A stretch of 37,012 bases of DNA from an uncultured bacterium (lineage in GTDB: Bacteria > Bacillota > Clostridia > Oscillospirales > Oscillospiraceae), in the NCBI GenBank assembly GCA_947364395.1, contig CANASS010000019.1:1-37012 (forward strand). Reading direction: 5' to 3'. The translations under genes were made by a program, and so were the position numbers. Under the pieces are notes generated by a model that saw only the letters and a program-made list of their open reading frames with translations, was not told where the DNA came from and did no database searches. Shown piece by piece: positions 25,441-32,295 of this stretch (its first letter is position 1; each line of letters begins with the position of its first letter).

Positions 25441-26136
25441 CTACTCCCATTCCTCCTCCCGGATGCGGTCCAGGGCGGACGAGATCTCCTCCCAGCCGTA
25501 GCCCCGGCGGGCCAGATAGTCCGACACCCTTTTCAAATTCTCCCGCGTGGGCTCGGCCCCCCGGAGCTTCTGCCGGGCCAGCTTTTCCAGCCGGCTCTCA
25601 TCCGGCTCCCGCTCCTCCAGGGCCTCCTCCCAGAACTCCCGGGGCACCCCCCGGCGGTACAGCTCGTCCCGAATCTTCCGGGGGCCGTACCCCTTGGCGG
25701 CGTAATGGCGGACCACCGTGCGGGCGTACTCCCCGTCGTCCAGCAGACCCAGTTCGGCGAGGCGGTCAGCCACCCCCTCCGCCCGTTCCCGCAGGACCTC
25801 CCTCTGACTTTGCAGAAGCTCCAAATCGGGCCCCTCGTCCATCTTGTTATAGGGATATTTCTCCCGCTTCTGCCGGGGCGGGGCGGACAGCTTGTCCAGC
25901 AGCTCCTTCCGGGACATGGGCCGCTGGGCCAGCAAGCCCACCGCCCGCTCCATGAGCTTGGACCGCTCCCCGGCGGCGGCCAGGGCCTCCCCCTCGGCGG
26001 CCGTCAGCTCCTTTCCAGCGTAGAGGCCCAGGGACACCACGTCCCCCTCCCCCACCCGGACGATGGAGGCGTCGTCCAGCCAGACCAGCCAGCGGCCCTG
26101 CCTGTGCTGGGATGGCTCCAATTTTTCGATTCTCAT
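25441..26136 (-). CDS. recX: Regulatory protein RecX
   Basis: The 231-residue protein modulates RecA filaments. Repeated three-helix RecX motifs are visible: ERAVGLLAQRPMSRKELLDKL, then ADRLAELGLLDDGEYARTVVRHYAAKGYGPRKIRDELYRRG, then a C-terminal DYLARRGYGWEEI. The N-terminal MRIEKLEPS with a small beta domain is normal for Firmicute RecX. The ATG follows GGGGTGCGT, a weak ribosome site; a GTG 15 codons earlier (26181) stays open but adds nothing family-like. It follows recA after 113 bp and is probably co-transcribed, allowing balanced production of RecA and its regulator. Confidence 0.92.
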   Translation of the reverse strand: MRIEKLEPSQHRQGRWLVWLDDASIVRVGEGDVVSLGLYAGKELTAAEGEALAAAGERSKLMERAVGLLAQRPMSRKELLDKLSAPPRQKREKYPYNKMDEGPDLELLQSQREVLRERAEGVADRLAELGLLDDGEYARTVVRHYAAKGYGPRKIRDELYRRGVPREFWEEALEEREPDESRLEKLARQKLRGAEPTRENLKRVSDYLARRGYGWEEISSALDRIREEEWE

Positions 26137-26186
26137 ACGCACCCCATTACACATTTGTTCCGATGCCGGGCAGAAACGCACCCCAT
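26133..26186 (-). CDS. Possible 17-codon leader ORF ahead of recX
   Basis: On the minus strand an ATG at 26186 opens the small frame MGCVSARHRNKCVMGCV. Its TGA overlaps the recX ATG as ATGA. It contains a repeated MGCV at both ends, caused by an 11-bp direct repeat (26137-26147 and 26176-26186). Its own ribosome site is poor, so translation is unproven. It might couple recX translation to upstream ribosome traffic, or be chance. Confidence 0.25.
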   Translation of the reverse strand: MGCVSARHRNKCVMGCV

Positions 26187-26209
26187 CCTGCTCAGGCCGT
26201 CCACGCGCT

Positions 26210-26249
26210 AAAGGTTCTTTTCAGCTCCTTTTTCTTATAAGAAAAGGAA
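26210..26249 (-). repeat. 40-bp 3'-flank element after recA, copy 2, with terminator-like hairpin
   Basis: Starting directly after the recA stop codon, CCTTTTCTTATAAGAAAAAGG can form an AT-rich hairpin. AGCTGAAAAGAACCTTT follows. The whole stretch matches the element after the MFS gene at 1202-1241. It may attenuate recA transcription before recX. Confidence 0.6.
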
Positions 26250-27350
26250 TCAGCCCTCAAAGTCCTCGGCCTCCACGTCCACCGCCCGGCCCGCCGCCTT
26301 GGCCGCCACCTGGGACTGCTTGCTCATCAGCTTGAAGGAATTGGCCCGGACCTCGGCCTCCACCTGGGCGGCGATCTCGGGGTTCTCGTTGAAATACTTC
26401 TTCACCGCGTCCTTGCCCTGGCCCAGCCGGGTGTCCCCCATGGAGAACCAGGAACCGGACTTCTGCACAATGTCCAGTTTCACCGCCAGATCCACCAGCT
26501 CGCCGATCTTGGAAATGCCCTCGCCGTACATGATCTCGAACTCCGCCTCCCGAAAGGGCGGGGCCACCTTGTTTTTCACGATCTTGGCCCGGGTGCGGTT
26601 ACCCACCACCTCGGTGCCGTTCTTGATGGCCTCGATGCGGCGCACCTCCATACGCACGGAGGAATAGAACTTCAGCGCCCGGCCGCCGGTGGTCACCTCC
26701 GGGTTGCCATACACCACTCCCACCTTTTCACGCAGCTGGTTGATGAAGATGACGATGCAGTTGGTCTTGGCAATGGACCCGGCCAGCTTGCGCAGGGCCT
26801 GACTCATGAGCCGGGCCAGCAGGCCCACATGGGAGTCGCCCATGTCGCCCTCGATCTCCGCCCGGGGGGTAAGGGCCGCCACCGAGTCCACCACCACCAC
26901 GTCGATGGCGCCGGAGCGAACCAAAGCCTCACAGATTTCCAGCCCCTGTTCCCCGGTGTCCGGCTGGGAGATCAGCATGGAGTCGATGTCCACCCCCAGG
27001 GCCCGGGCATAGGTGGGGTCCAGGGCGTGTTCGGCGTCGATGAAGGCCACCTCGCCCCCCCCCTTCTGGGCCTCGGCCACGATGTGCAGGGCCAGCGTGG
27101 TCTTGCCGGAGGACTCGGGGCCGTAGATCTCAATGATGCGCCCCTTGGGCACGCCGCCAATCCCCAAAGCGATGTCAAGGGACAGGGACCCGGTGGGGAT
27201 GGCCTCCACCACGATGTGGGAGTTCTGCCCCAAGCGCATGATGGAGCCCTTGCCGTAGTCCTTCTCAATCTGGGCGATGCAGGTGTCCAGCGCCTTTTTT
27301 TTATCCGCGGCAGGGGCGGCGGACTCCACCTGCTTTTTCTTTTCTGCCAT
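26250..27350 (-). CDS. recA: Recombinase RecA
   Basis: The 366-residue recombinase drives homologous strand exchange and activates the SOS response. Walker A is GPESSGKTT near residue 73. Walker B is in VVVVDSVAALTPRAE, and loop L1 lies in EGDMGDSHVGLLARLMSQAL. The FINQLREKVGVVYGNPEVTTGG block leads into loop L2. The C-terminal tail is acidic, as usual. The start MAEKKKQ has AAAGGA 9 nt upstream; the TTG two codons earlier is not preferred. No GAAC-N4-GTTC LexA box is evident in the 123 bp upstream, although an imperfect GTCC/GGAC dyad lies there. Confidence 0.98.
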   Translation of the reverse strand: MAEKKKQVESAAPAADKKKALDTCIAQIEKDYGKGSIMRLGQNSHIVVEAIPTGSLSLDIALGIGGVPKGRIIEIYGPESSGKTTLALHIVAEAQKGGGEVAFIDAEHALDPTYARALGVDIDSMLISQPDTGEQGLEICEALVRSGAIDVVVVDSVAALTPRAEIEGDMGDSHVGLLARLMSQALRKLAGSIAKTNCIVIFINQLREKVGVVYGNPEVTTGGRALKFYSSVRMEVRRIEAIKNGTEVVGNRTRAKIVKNKVAPPFREAEFEIMYGEGISKIGELVDLAVKLDIVQKSGSWFSMGDTRLGQGKDAVKKYFNENPEIAAQVEAEVRANSFKLMSKQSQVAAKAAGRAVDVEAEDFEG

Positions 27351-27473
27351 GTACAATCATCCTTTCCCGCCGGCGTGGTTTGAGGGCCGCCGGCCTCTTG
27401 CTGTCCCCTATGTTACTCCTATTGATGTCCTATAAAACGGACTTAAGCTTTTTCTCACCCCAGGCGGAACCCG

Positions 27474-27788
27474 TCATTCCGCGTCGGCTTCCAGGGCCTC
27501 CAGCAAAAAGCTGACGGGACGGAAGCCGTCGTTGCAGGAGATCATAGCGGATTTTTTGTCCTTCATCCAGCCGCTGTAAAAATCCCCGCCGCCGTGGGCC
27601 AGCGTCATCACAAAGGGGGACATGCTGTCCCAGGCGCTGACGCAGAAGCCCTCCGGCCTCTCCCAGCCGTTGGCCACAAAAACCTGCCCCTCTTTCAAAT
27701 CGCAGGCGTGCTGGATGGGATTTTCATATTTTTCGATCAGGTCCCCGTAGGACGCGGTTCTCATCACCGTAATTCTGACCTTTTTCAT
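27474..27788 (-). CDS. TIGR04076 family protein
   Basis: A 104-residue cytoplasmic protein resembling the TIGR04076 family. It begins with a KKVRITVMRT strand, then a Lys-Glu-Gly-Gln-Val-Phe segment, and in its second half has MTLAHGGGDFYSGWMKDKKSAMISCNDGFRPVSF. The family is common in anaerobes and archaea and has no known function. Two conserved Cys residues (in HACDL and ISCND) could bind a metal, but this is inference. Its ATG overlaps the prmC stop codon by 4 nt (ATGA), so it depends on prmC translation. It is the last gene of the DUF1385-prmC run. Confidence 0.72.
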   Translation of the reverse strand: MKKVRITVMRTASYGDLIEKYENPIQHACDLKEGQVFVANGWERPEGFCVSAWDSMSPFVMTLAHGGGDFYSGWMKDKKSAMISCNDGFRPVSFLLEALEADAE

Positions 27789-28663
27789 TCCGGCTGCTCC
27801 TCCCGCTCCGTGCTCCCCTCCACGACCCGCCAGTGCATCCCCGGGTCCATGGTGGTCTGGAGGTCCTGGAACCCCTGCTCCTCCATGATGGCCCTCACCG
27901 CCGGGGCCTGGTCATAGCCAACCTCAAAAATCAGCTTTCCCCCGGGTTTCAGAGCCTTTTTCCACTTCTTCGCAATGGCCCGGTAGAATTTAAGCCCGTC
28001 CTCCCCGCCGTCCAGCGCCATGCGGGGCTCGTAGTCCCGGACGGAGGGGTCCAGCCGCCCCACCTCCAGGGTGGGGATGTAGGGGGGATTGCATAAAATC
28101 AAATCGAACTCCCGCAGAATACGGGGCGGGGGCTCCAAGGCGTCCGCCTGAACGGGGTTCACCTGGTCCATCAGGCCGCACCGCCGGATGTTCTGCCGGC
28201 ACACCCGCAGGGCCTCTTCCGACCAATCCGCCAGATAGACCTGGGTGTTGGGGCAGTTGTCCGCAACGGCCAGGCCGATGCACCCGCTCCCGGCGCACAG
28301 ATCCAGCACCCGCGTGCCGTCGGGCAGGTCCCGGACAAAGAGGATGCCCCTCTCCACCAGGGTCTCGGTGTCAGGCCGGGGGATAAGCACGTCCCGGCAC
28401 ACATCCAGAGTCAGGCCGTAAAACTCCCACTCCCCGATGAGGTAGGCCACTGGCTCCCCCTTCAGGCGGCGGGCCAGCAGGTCCCGGAACCGCTTTTCCA
28501 CCCCGTCGGAGGCGTACAGGGGCAGGTCCCGGAGGAACTCCCCCCGGTCTTTGCCGGAGACGAAGCACAGAAGCTCCCGGGCCTCCAGCTGGGCCTGGCC
28601 CACTCCCGCCCCTTTGAGGGACTTCCGGGCGTCCAGATACAGGTCATTGTAGGTTGCGGGCAT
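27785..28663 (-). CDS. prmC: Peptide chain release factor N5-glutamine methyltransferase
   Basis: The 292-residue enzyme methylates the Gln of the GGQ motif of release factors RF1 and RF2. An N-terminal helical domain (about 1-90) ends with the family block YLIGEWEFYGL and VLIPRPDTE. The SAM-binding loop is LDLCAGSGCIGL near residue 120. The catalytic NPPY is at residues 192-195 in LCNPPYIP. GGGGAG lies 7 nt before the ATG at 28663; the longer upstream frame runs through repeat DNA and is unlikely. A DUF1385 gene just upstream is a common neighbour of prmC in Clostridia. Confidence 0.95.
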   Translation of the reverse strand: MPATYNDLYLDARKSLKGAGVGQAQLEARELLCFVSGKDRGEFLRDLPLYASDGVEKRFRDLLARRLKGEPVAYLIGEWEFYGLTLDVCRDVLIPRPDTETLVERGILFVRDLPDGTRVLDLCAGSGCIGLAVADNCPNTQVYLADWSEEALRVCRQNIRRCGLMDQVNPVQADALEPPPRILREFDLILCNPPYIPTLEVGRLDPSVRDYEPRMALDGGEDGLKFYRAIAKKWKKALKPGGKLIFEVGYDQAPAVRAIMEEQGFQDLQTTMDPGMHWRVVEGSTEREEQPE

Positions 28664-28706
28664 GGTATTCTCCCCTCTCTCCCGGTCAGCTTCCTTGTCA
28701 TGCTGC

Positions 28707-28733
28707 AAAGCGGCCGGGACGCCCGGCCGCTTT
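28707..28733. other. Hairpin between the DUF1385 gene and prmC
   Basis: AAAGCGGCCGGG pairs perfectly with CCCGGCCGCTTT around a 3-nt loop, without a T tract, about 45 nt before prmC. It sits at the far end of repeat copy C and could reduce read-through or stabilise an mRNA end. Confidence 0.5.
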
Positions 28734-28747
28734 CGCTGCAGCTTAGC

Positions 28748-28803
28748 CTGTTCTCCGGCCTCGCTGCGCTCCAAGCTCCCTTGCTGTCTGCTTCTCCGCG
28801 CTT
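28748..28803 (-). repeat. Stop-anchored 3' repeat, short subtype, copy C (after the DUF1385 gene)
   Basis: Beginning 4 nt after the stop codon, AAGCGCGGAG opens a 56-bp element that ends GAACAG, the same ends as the 114-bp copies. Its first 44 bp match copy B after gdhA at about 37 positions. It runs in the sense direction of the preceding gene. Confidence 0.65.
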
Positions 28804-28807
28804 CTTG

Positions 28808-29776
28808 TCACCACTGATCCGCGCCCTTTTCTTCCGGCAATACCCGCTTCAGCGCCTCAATGCCCACCTGGATCATGGAGTCGTCCGGCTCGAAGGTGGT
28901 GAAGTTCTGCATCCACATGCCCGGCCCCCGCAAAGCCCGGCTCACCGGCCCGTCATGGCCGCCCACATAGCGGTTGAACTCGTAGGTCACTCCCACAATG
29001 ACGGGCAGCATCAGCAGGTGCAGCGCCATGCGCAGGAAGGTGTTCTCAATTTTCAGCGGCGTAAATACCACGATGGACAGGAAAATGGACACCGCGATCA
29101 CTACAAACAGAAAGCTGGTGCCGCACCGGGGATGGTGCCGGGGCTGCTTACGGACGTTTTCCACCGTCAGCTCCAGCCCGTTCTCATAGCAGTAGATGGT
29201 CTTGTGCTCCGCGCCGTGGTACTCAAACACCCGGTGAATCTCCTTCATCTTGGAGCACAGGTACAGGTAGGTCATGAAAATGACCACTTTCAACAGGCCC
29301 TCGATCACCGAGCGCACCCACAGGGGCATGGTCTTCCACACCAGGCCGATGAGGCCGGTCAGGGCGGTGGGCAGCAGGATAAACAGCCCCACCGAAAAGG
29401 CGATGCCGATCACCGCCGCCAAGGTGATGACGATGGACATGGCCTTGTCCTGCTCAAAATGTTCGCTGATCCACTTGTCAATGCCGGTGAGCTCCTCTTC
29501 CCCCGCCCCGTCCTCGGACACCTCGGCGGAGTGCATCAGCGCCCGCATGCCGTGGACCATGGAGCCGCAAAAGACGAACAGTCCCCGGAGAAAGGGCAGC
29601 TTGGCCAGCCCCGAACGGGGCTTGACCGCCTCCTCGGTGATATCCAGCTCCCCGTCGGGCTTGCGCACCACGATGGCCCGCCTGCCGGGGCCCTGCATCA
29701 TGATGCCCTCCAGCAGGGCCTGCCCGCCGCAGGTGGTCTTGAACGGGGTACAACAGTTCGCGTCTTGTTTTGCCAT
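28808..29776 (-). CDS. DUF1385 domain membrane protein
   Basis: The 322-residue protein matches the DUF1385 family of Firmicutes. The N-terminus has CGGQALLEGIMMQGP, followed by hydrophobic segments near residues 115-145 and 158-178. The conserved FEYHGAEHKTIYCYE and the HPRCGTSFL block follow. Further membrane helices lie at about 226-270. The His and Cys residues in these blocks suggest metal binding, but no function is established. AAAGGAG precedes the ATG. It is the first gene of the DUF1385-prmC-TIGR04076 run and has its own strong promoter. Its usual company of translation-termination genes suggests a link to that process only by association. Confidence 0.9.
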   Translation of the reverse strand: MAKQDANCCTPFKTTCGGQALLEGIMMQGPGRRAIVVRKPDGELDITEEAVKPRSGLAKLPFLRGLFVFCGSMVHGMRALMHSAEVSEDGAGEEELTGIDKWISEHFEQDKAMSIVITLAAVIGIAFSVGLFILLPTALTGLIGLVWKTMPLWVRSVIEGLLKVVIFMTYLYLCSKMKEIHRVFEYHGAEHKTIYCYENGLELTVENVRKQPRHHPRCGTSFLFVVIAVSIFLSIVVFTPLKIENTFLRMALHLLMLPVIVGVTYEFNRYVGGHDGPVSRALRGPGMWMQNFTTFEPDDSMIQVGIEALKRVLPEEKGADQW

Positions 29777-29810
29777 TTATTTTGTCTCCTTTAAAAATTG
29801 TCTGGAACGC

Positions 29811-29839
29811 AGTATATCAAAAACTGATCCTTTTTGCAA
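29811..29839 (-). promoter_or_regulatory. Sigma-A-type promoter of the DUF1385-prmC operon
   Basis: On the minus strand TTGCAA and TATACT are 17 nt apart, ending 34 nt before the start codon. A perfect 6-bp dyad TAGAAC-ACAG-GTTCTA (29848-29863) lies just upstream of the -35 box. Confidence 0.75.
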
Positions 29840-29875
29840 GAGCTCCTTAGAACCTGTGTTCTATCTTTTCAGCCG

Positions 29876-31387
29876 TCACACGCTCTCCACCCCGATGGGC
29901 AGCCGGATGGTGACCACGCAGCCGCCGCCGGAGGCGTTGCCGATATCCAGGGAACCGTTGTGGCTGTTGACAATCTCATCGCACACCGCCAGGCCGATGC
30001 CCGATCCTCTAGCCTTAGAGGAGCCCTTGTAGAATTTGTATTTGATGAAGGGCAGCTCCTCCTCGGGCACGCCGGGGCCGTGGTCCCGGATGCGGATAGC
30101 CACCTGGTCCTCCTCCCGGCCCACGGACACCTCCACCTGGCCGCCGGAACCGCCGTGCTTATCCGCGTTGTCCAACAGGTTGCAGAACACCTGCCGCAGC
30201 CGCTCCGGGTCCCCGCTGATGATGGGCAGCTCCTCTTCGCACTCGGTGTAGGCCAGCTCCAGCCCCTTCCGGCGGAAGAATTCCCGGTAGGTATACACCG
30301 CGTCCTCCAGCTCCGCCAGAATGTCGATGGGCTCCACCGACAGGTTGAACCGGCCCGTCTCCATCCGGGAGAACTCCAGCAGCTCTTCCACCATGCGGGT
30401 GAGCCGCTGGGCCTCGGACACGATGATGGCCATGCCCTTTTTCACGTCGGCGGCGTCCCGCACCTCGCCGTTGTACAGGGTTTCCGCCCAGCCGTTGATG
30501 GCGGTCAGCGGCGTGCGCAGCTCGTGGGACACCGACGAGATAAACTCCGACTGGGTGCGCTCCGCCTGGTCGATCTTCATGGACATGTCGTTGATGCTGT
30601 CCACCAGCTCGCCCATCTCGTCGTCGGACTTCTTCTCCATCTGCACGCCGTAGCTGCCCGCGGCGATGCGCTTTGCGGTCTCCGTCACCCGGATCACCGG
30701 GTCCAGCACCGAGCGGATGAAGTAAGAGGCGCACAGCCCCATGATGAACAGGATCACCAACCCCACCGAAGAGGTCACCGCCACGATGCGCACCATCTGG
30801 GCGTGGACCTGCCGCAGGGAGGTAACCATACGCACCACGCCCACCACCACGCCGTTGTAGACCACCGGGGCGGAGGCGGAGATTACCTCGTCCCCGGTAT
30901 CCGGGTCCTGTCCGATGTGGGTCCTGACCTTCTTTTCACTGATGGCGGCGGCCACGTCGGGGCTGTGGGTGCTGGCGCCGGATATGTCCATCATGGAGGA
31001 CATGAGCACCCGGCCGCTGCCGCTGAGAATCTGCACCTCAATGACCGTCTTTTCCTCAAACTGGTTGATGAACTGCCGGGCGGTGGACAGATAGGTGGTC
31101 TCTGTGTAGTTGCGGAACATCCCGGCGGCGGTCTGGGCCTTGCTCTCCAGGGTGGCCAGGATGGTGGAGGTATAGTAGCTGTACATGGCCAGGGAGAAGG
31201 CACTCACCGCGATGGCCACCACCACCAGCGTCACCGCCAGGGTATTCAGCAGCCAGCGCACCCGCAGGCGGCCCCGGCCCCTGCTCTTGGCGGGGGCCTC
31301 CTGGGGGCCCTCCTCCAGCGCCCTGTCCTCCCGCTTGGGCGCCATGGGCAGATTTTTGCGCCGCCTCCGGCGGTTTTCCTGCTCCAT
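29876..31387 (-). CDS. Sensor histidine kinase, two-component system
   Basis: The 503-residue membrane kinase has a basic N-terminus and TM1 at about 46-70. An external sensor domain spans about 71-199, then come TM2 at about 200-224 and a HAMP linker to about 275. The dimerisation domain has the phosphorylated His288 in FISSVSHELRTPLTAI. The ATPase domain has the N box NLLDNADKHG, G1 DHGPGVP and G2 GSGIGLAV. The external part (VIEVQILSGSGRVLMSS) resembles a Cache/PAS-like fold. It follows its response regulator by 38 bp. The signal is unknown; the neighbouring lipoprotein upstream is a candidate partner by position only. Confidence 0.93.
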   Translation of the reverse strand: MEQENRRRRRKNLPMAPKREDRALEEGPQEAPAKSRGRGRLRVRWLLNTLAVTLVVVAIAVSAFSLAMYSYYTSTILATLESKAQTAAGMFRNYTETTYLSTARQFINQFEEKTVIEVQILSGSGRVLMSSMMDISGASTHSPDVAAAISEKKVRTHIGQDPDTGDEVISASAPVVYNGVVVGVVRMVTSLRQVHAQMVRIVAVTSSVGLVILFIMGLCASYFIRSVLDPVIRVTETAKRIAAGSYGVQMEKKSDDEMGELVDSINDMSMKIDQAERTQSEFISSVSHELRTPLTAINGWAETLYNGEVRDAADVKKGMAIIVSEAQRLTRMVEELLEFSRMETGRFNLSVEPIDILAELEDAVYTYREFFRRKGLELAYTECEEELPIISGDPERLRQVFCNLLDNADKHGGSGGQVEVSVGREEDQVAIRIRDHGPGVPEEELPFIKYKFYKGSSKARGSGIGLAVCDEIVNSHNGSLDIGNASGGGCVVTIRLPIGVESV

Positions 31388-31425
31388 TCCTCCGTCACCT
31401 CCCTCCGGCTCAGCGCCGTGTCAGC

Positions 31426-32115
31426 TCACGTCTCCCACTCGTACCCATAGCCCCACACTGTGCTGATATGGGACGGGTTCTGCGGGTCGTCCTCTAATTT
31501 AATGCGCAGACGGCGGATATTCACGTCCACAATCTTCAGCTCGCCCAGGTACTCCTTCCCCCAAACCGCCTCCAGGATCTCCTCCCGGGCCAGGGCCTTC
31601 CCGGGGTTCTCCATGAACAGCTTCACAATGGAGTACTCCACCTGGGTGAGCTTGATCCGCTTGCCGCCCTTCTCCAAGGTGCGGTTCCGGGTGTTCAGCA
31701 GGAATGGGGGCTGGCTGATCTCATCCACGTCGTGGATGGGCACGCCGCCGGTGCGGCGGAACAGCGCGTCCACCCGGGCGGTGAGCTCCGCCGGAGAGAA
31801 GGGCTTGGTCACATAGTCGTCCGCCCCGGTCATCAGCCCGCTGACCTTGTCCATCTCCTGGGTGCGGGCGGTGAGCATGATGATGCCCATCTGGGCGTTG
31901 CCCGCCCGAATCCGGCGGCACACCTCGAAGCCGTCGATCTCACCGGGGAGCATGATGTCCAGCAGGGCCACCTTCACGTCGGGATTCTTCTGAATAAGGG
32001 CCAGGGCCTCCTCGCCGGTGCCGGCCTCGATGGTGTCGTAGCCCGCCCGCTTCAGGTTGATGACCACAAAGCTGCGGATGTTGGTCTCGTCCTCCAAAAC
32101 CAGTACCTTGCGCAT
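31426..32115 (-). CDS. OmpR/PhoB-family response regulator
   Basis: The 229-residue regulator has a receiver domain with the acidic pair near Glu8/Asp9, phospho-acceptor Asp53 in ALLDIMLPG, Thr82 in MLTAR and Lys104 in VTKPFSP. The C-terminal winged-helix DNA-binding domain (about 130-229) ends STVWGYGYEWE, the usual PhoB-type ending. The start follows GGGGAAC; a much longer upstream frame reads through repeat copy D and is not real. It is co-transcribed with the kinase downstream. No strong promoter is visible in the short AT-rich gap after the repeat, so it may depend partly on the lipoprotein promoter. Confidence 0.94.
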   Translation of the reverse strand: MRKVLVLEDETNIRSFVVINLKRAGYDTIEAGTGEEALALIQKNPDVKVALLDIMLPGEIDGFEVCRRIRAGNAQMGIIMLTARTQEMDKVSGLMTGADDYVTKPFSPAELTARVDALFRRTGGVPIHDVDEISQPPFLLNTRNRTLEKGGKRIKLTQVEYSIVKLFMENPGKALAREEILEAVWGKEYLGELKIVDVNIRRLRIKLEDDPQNPSHISTVWGYGYEWET

Positions 32116-32181
32116 TTTAATACGTTCCCCGCTTTCTTTGCCTATCCTAAAATTATTTTCGTTTTCATCCTCACAATTTGT

Positions 32182-32295
32182 CTGTTCGCTGCGCGCGGCT
32201 TCCTTCCGTCTCAGGCAAAACCAGCCCCCACTGCGCGGCGGCTGGTTCTGCCCTGGCTTCAATCCACCCGCGCCCCTCACGGCGGCTCCGCGCTT
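32182..32295 (-). repeat. Stop-anchored 3' repeat, long subtype, copy D (after the lipoprotein gene)
   Basis: The lipoprotein stop TAA runs straight into AAGCGCGGAGCCG. The element ends GCGAACAG after exactly 114 bp, the same length as copy A after pckA. Its centre has a perfect 8-bp stem AACCAGCC/GGCTGGTT. It fills most of the 178 bp between the lipoprotein gene and the response regulator gene. Confidence 0.7.

Noticed and set aside
24019..26211. A 730-codon open frame on plus opposite rimO and recX
   Set aside because: Antisense shadow; it crosses several verified genes and shows only composition-driven sequence.
27424..27445. Imperfect GTCC/GGAC dyad upstream of recA as a LexA operator
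   Set aside because: Arms are only 4 bp and do not match the known Firmicute GAAC-N4-GTTC core.
29848..29863. GAAC-ACAG-GTTC dyad resembling a Bacillus LexA (SOS) box
   Set aside because: It lies upstream of the -35 box of the DUF1385 operon, deviates from the inner consensus, and recA itself lacks such a box. I keep it only as an unnamed dyad.
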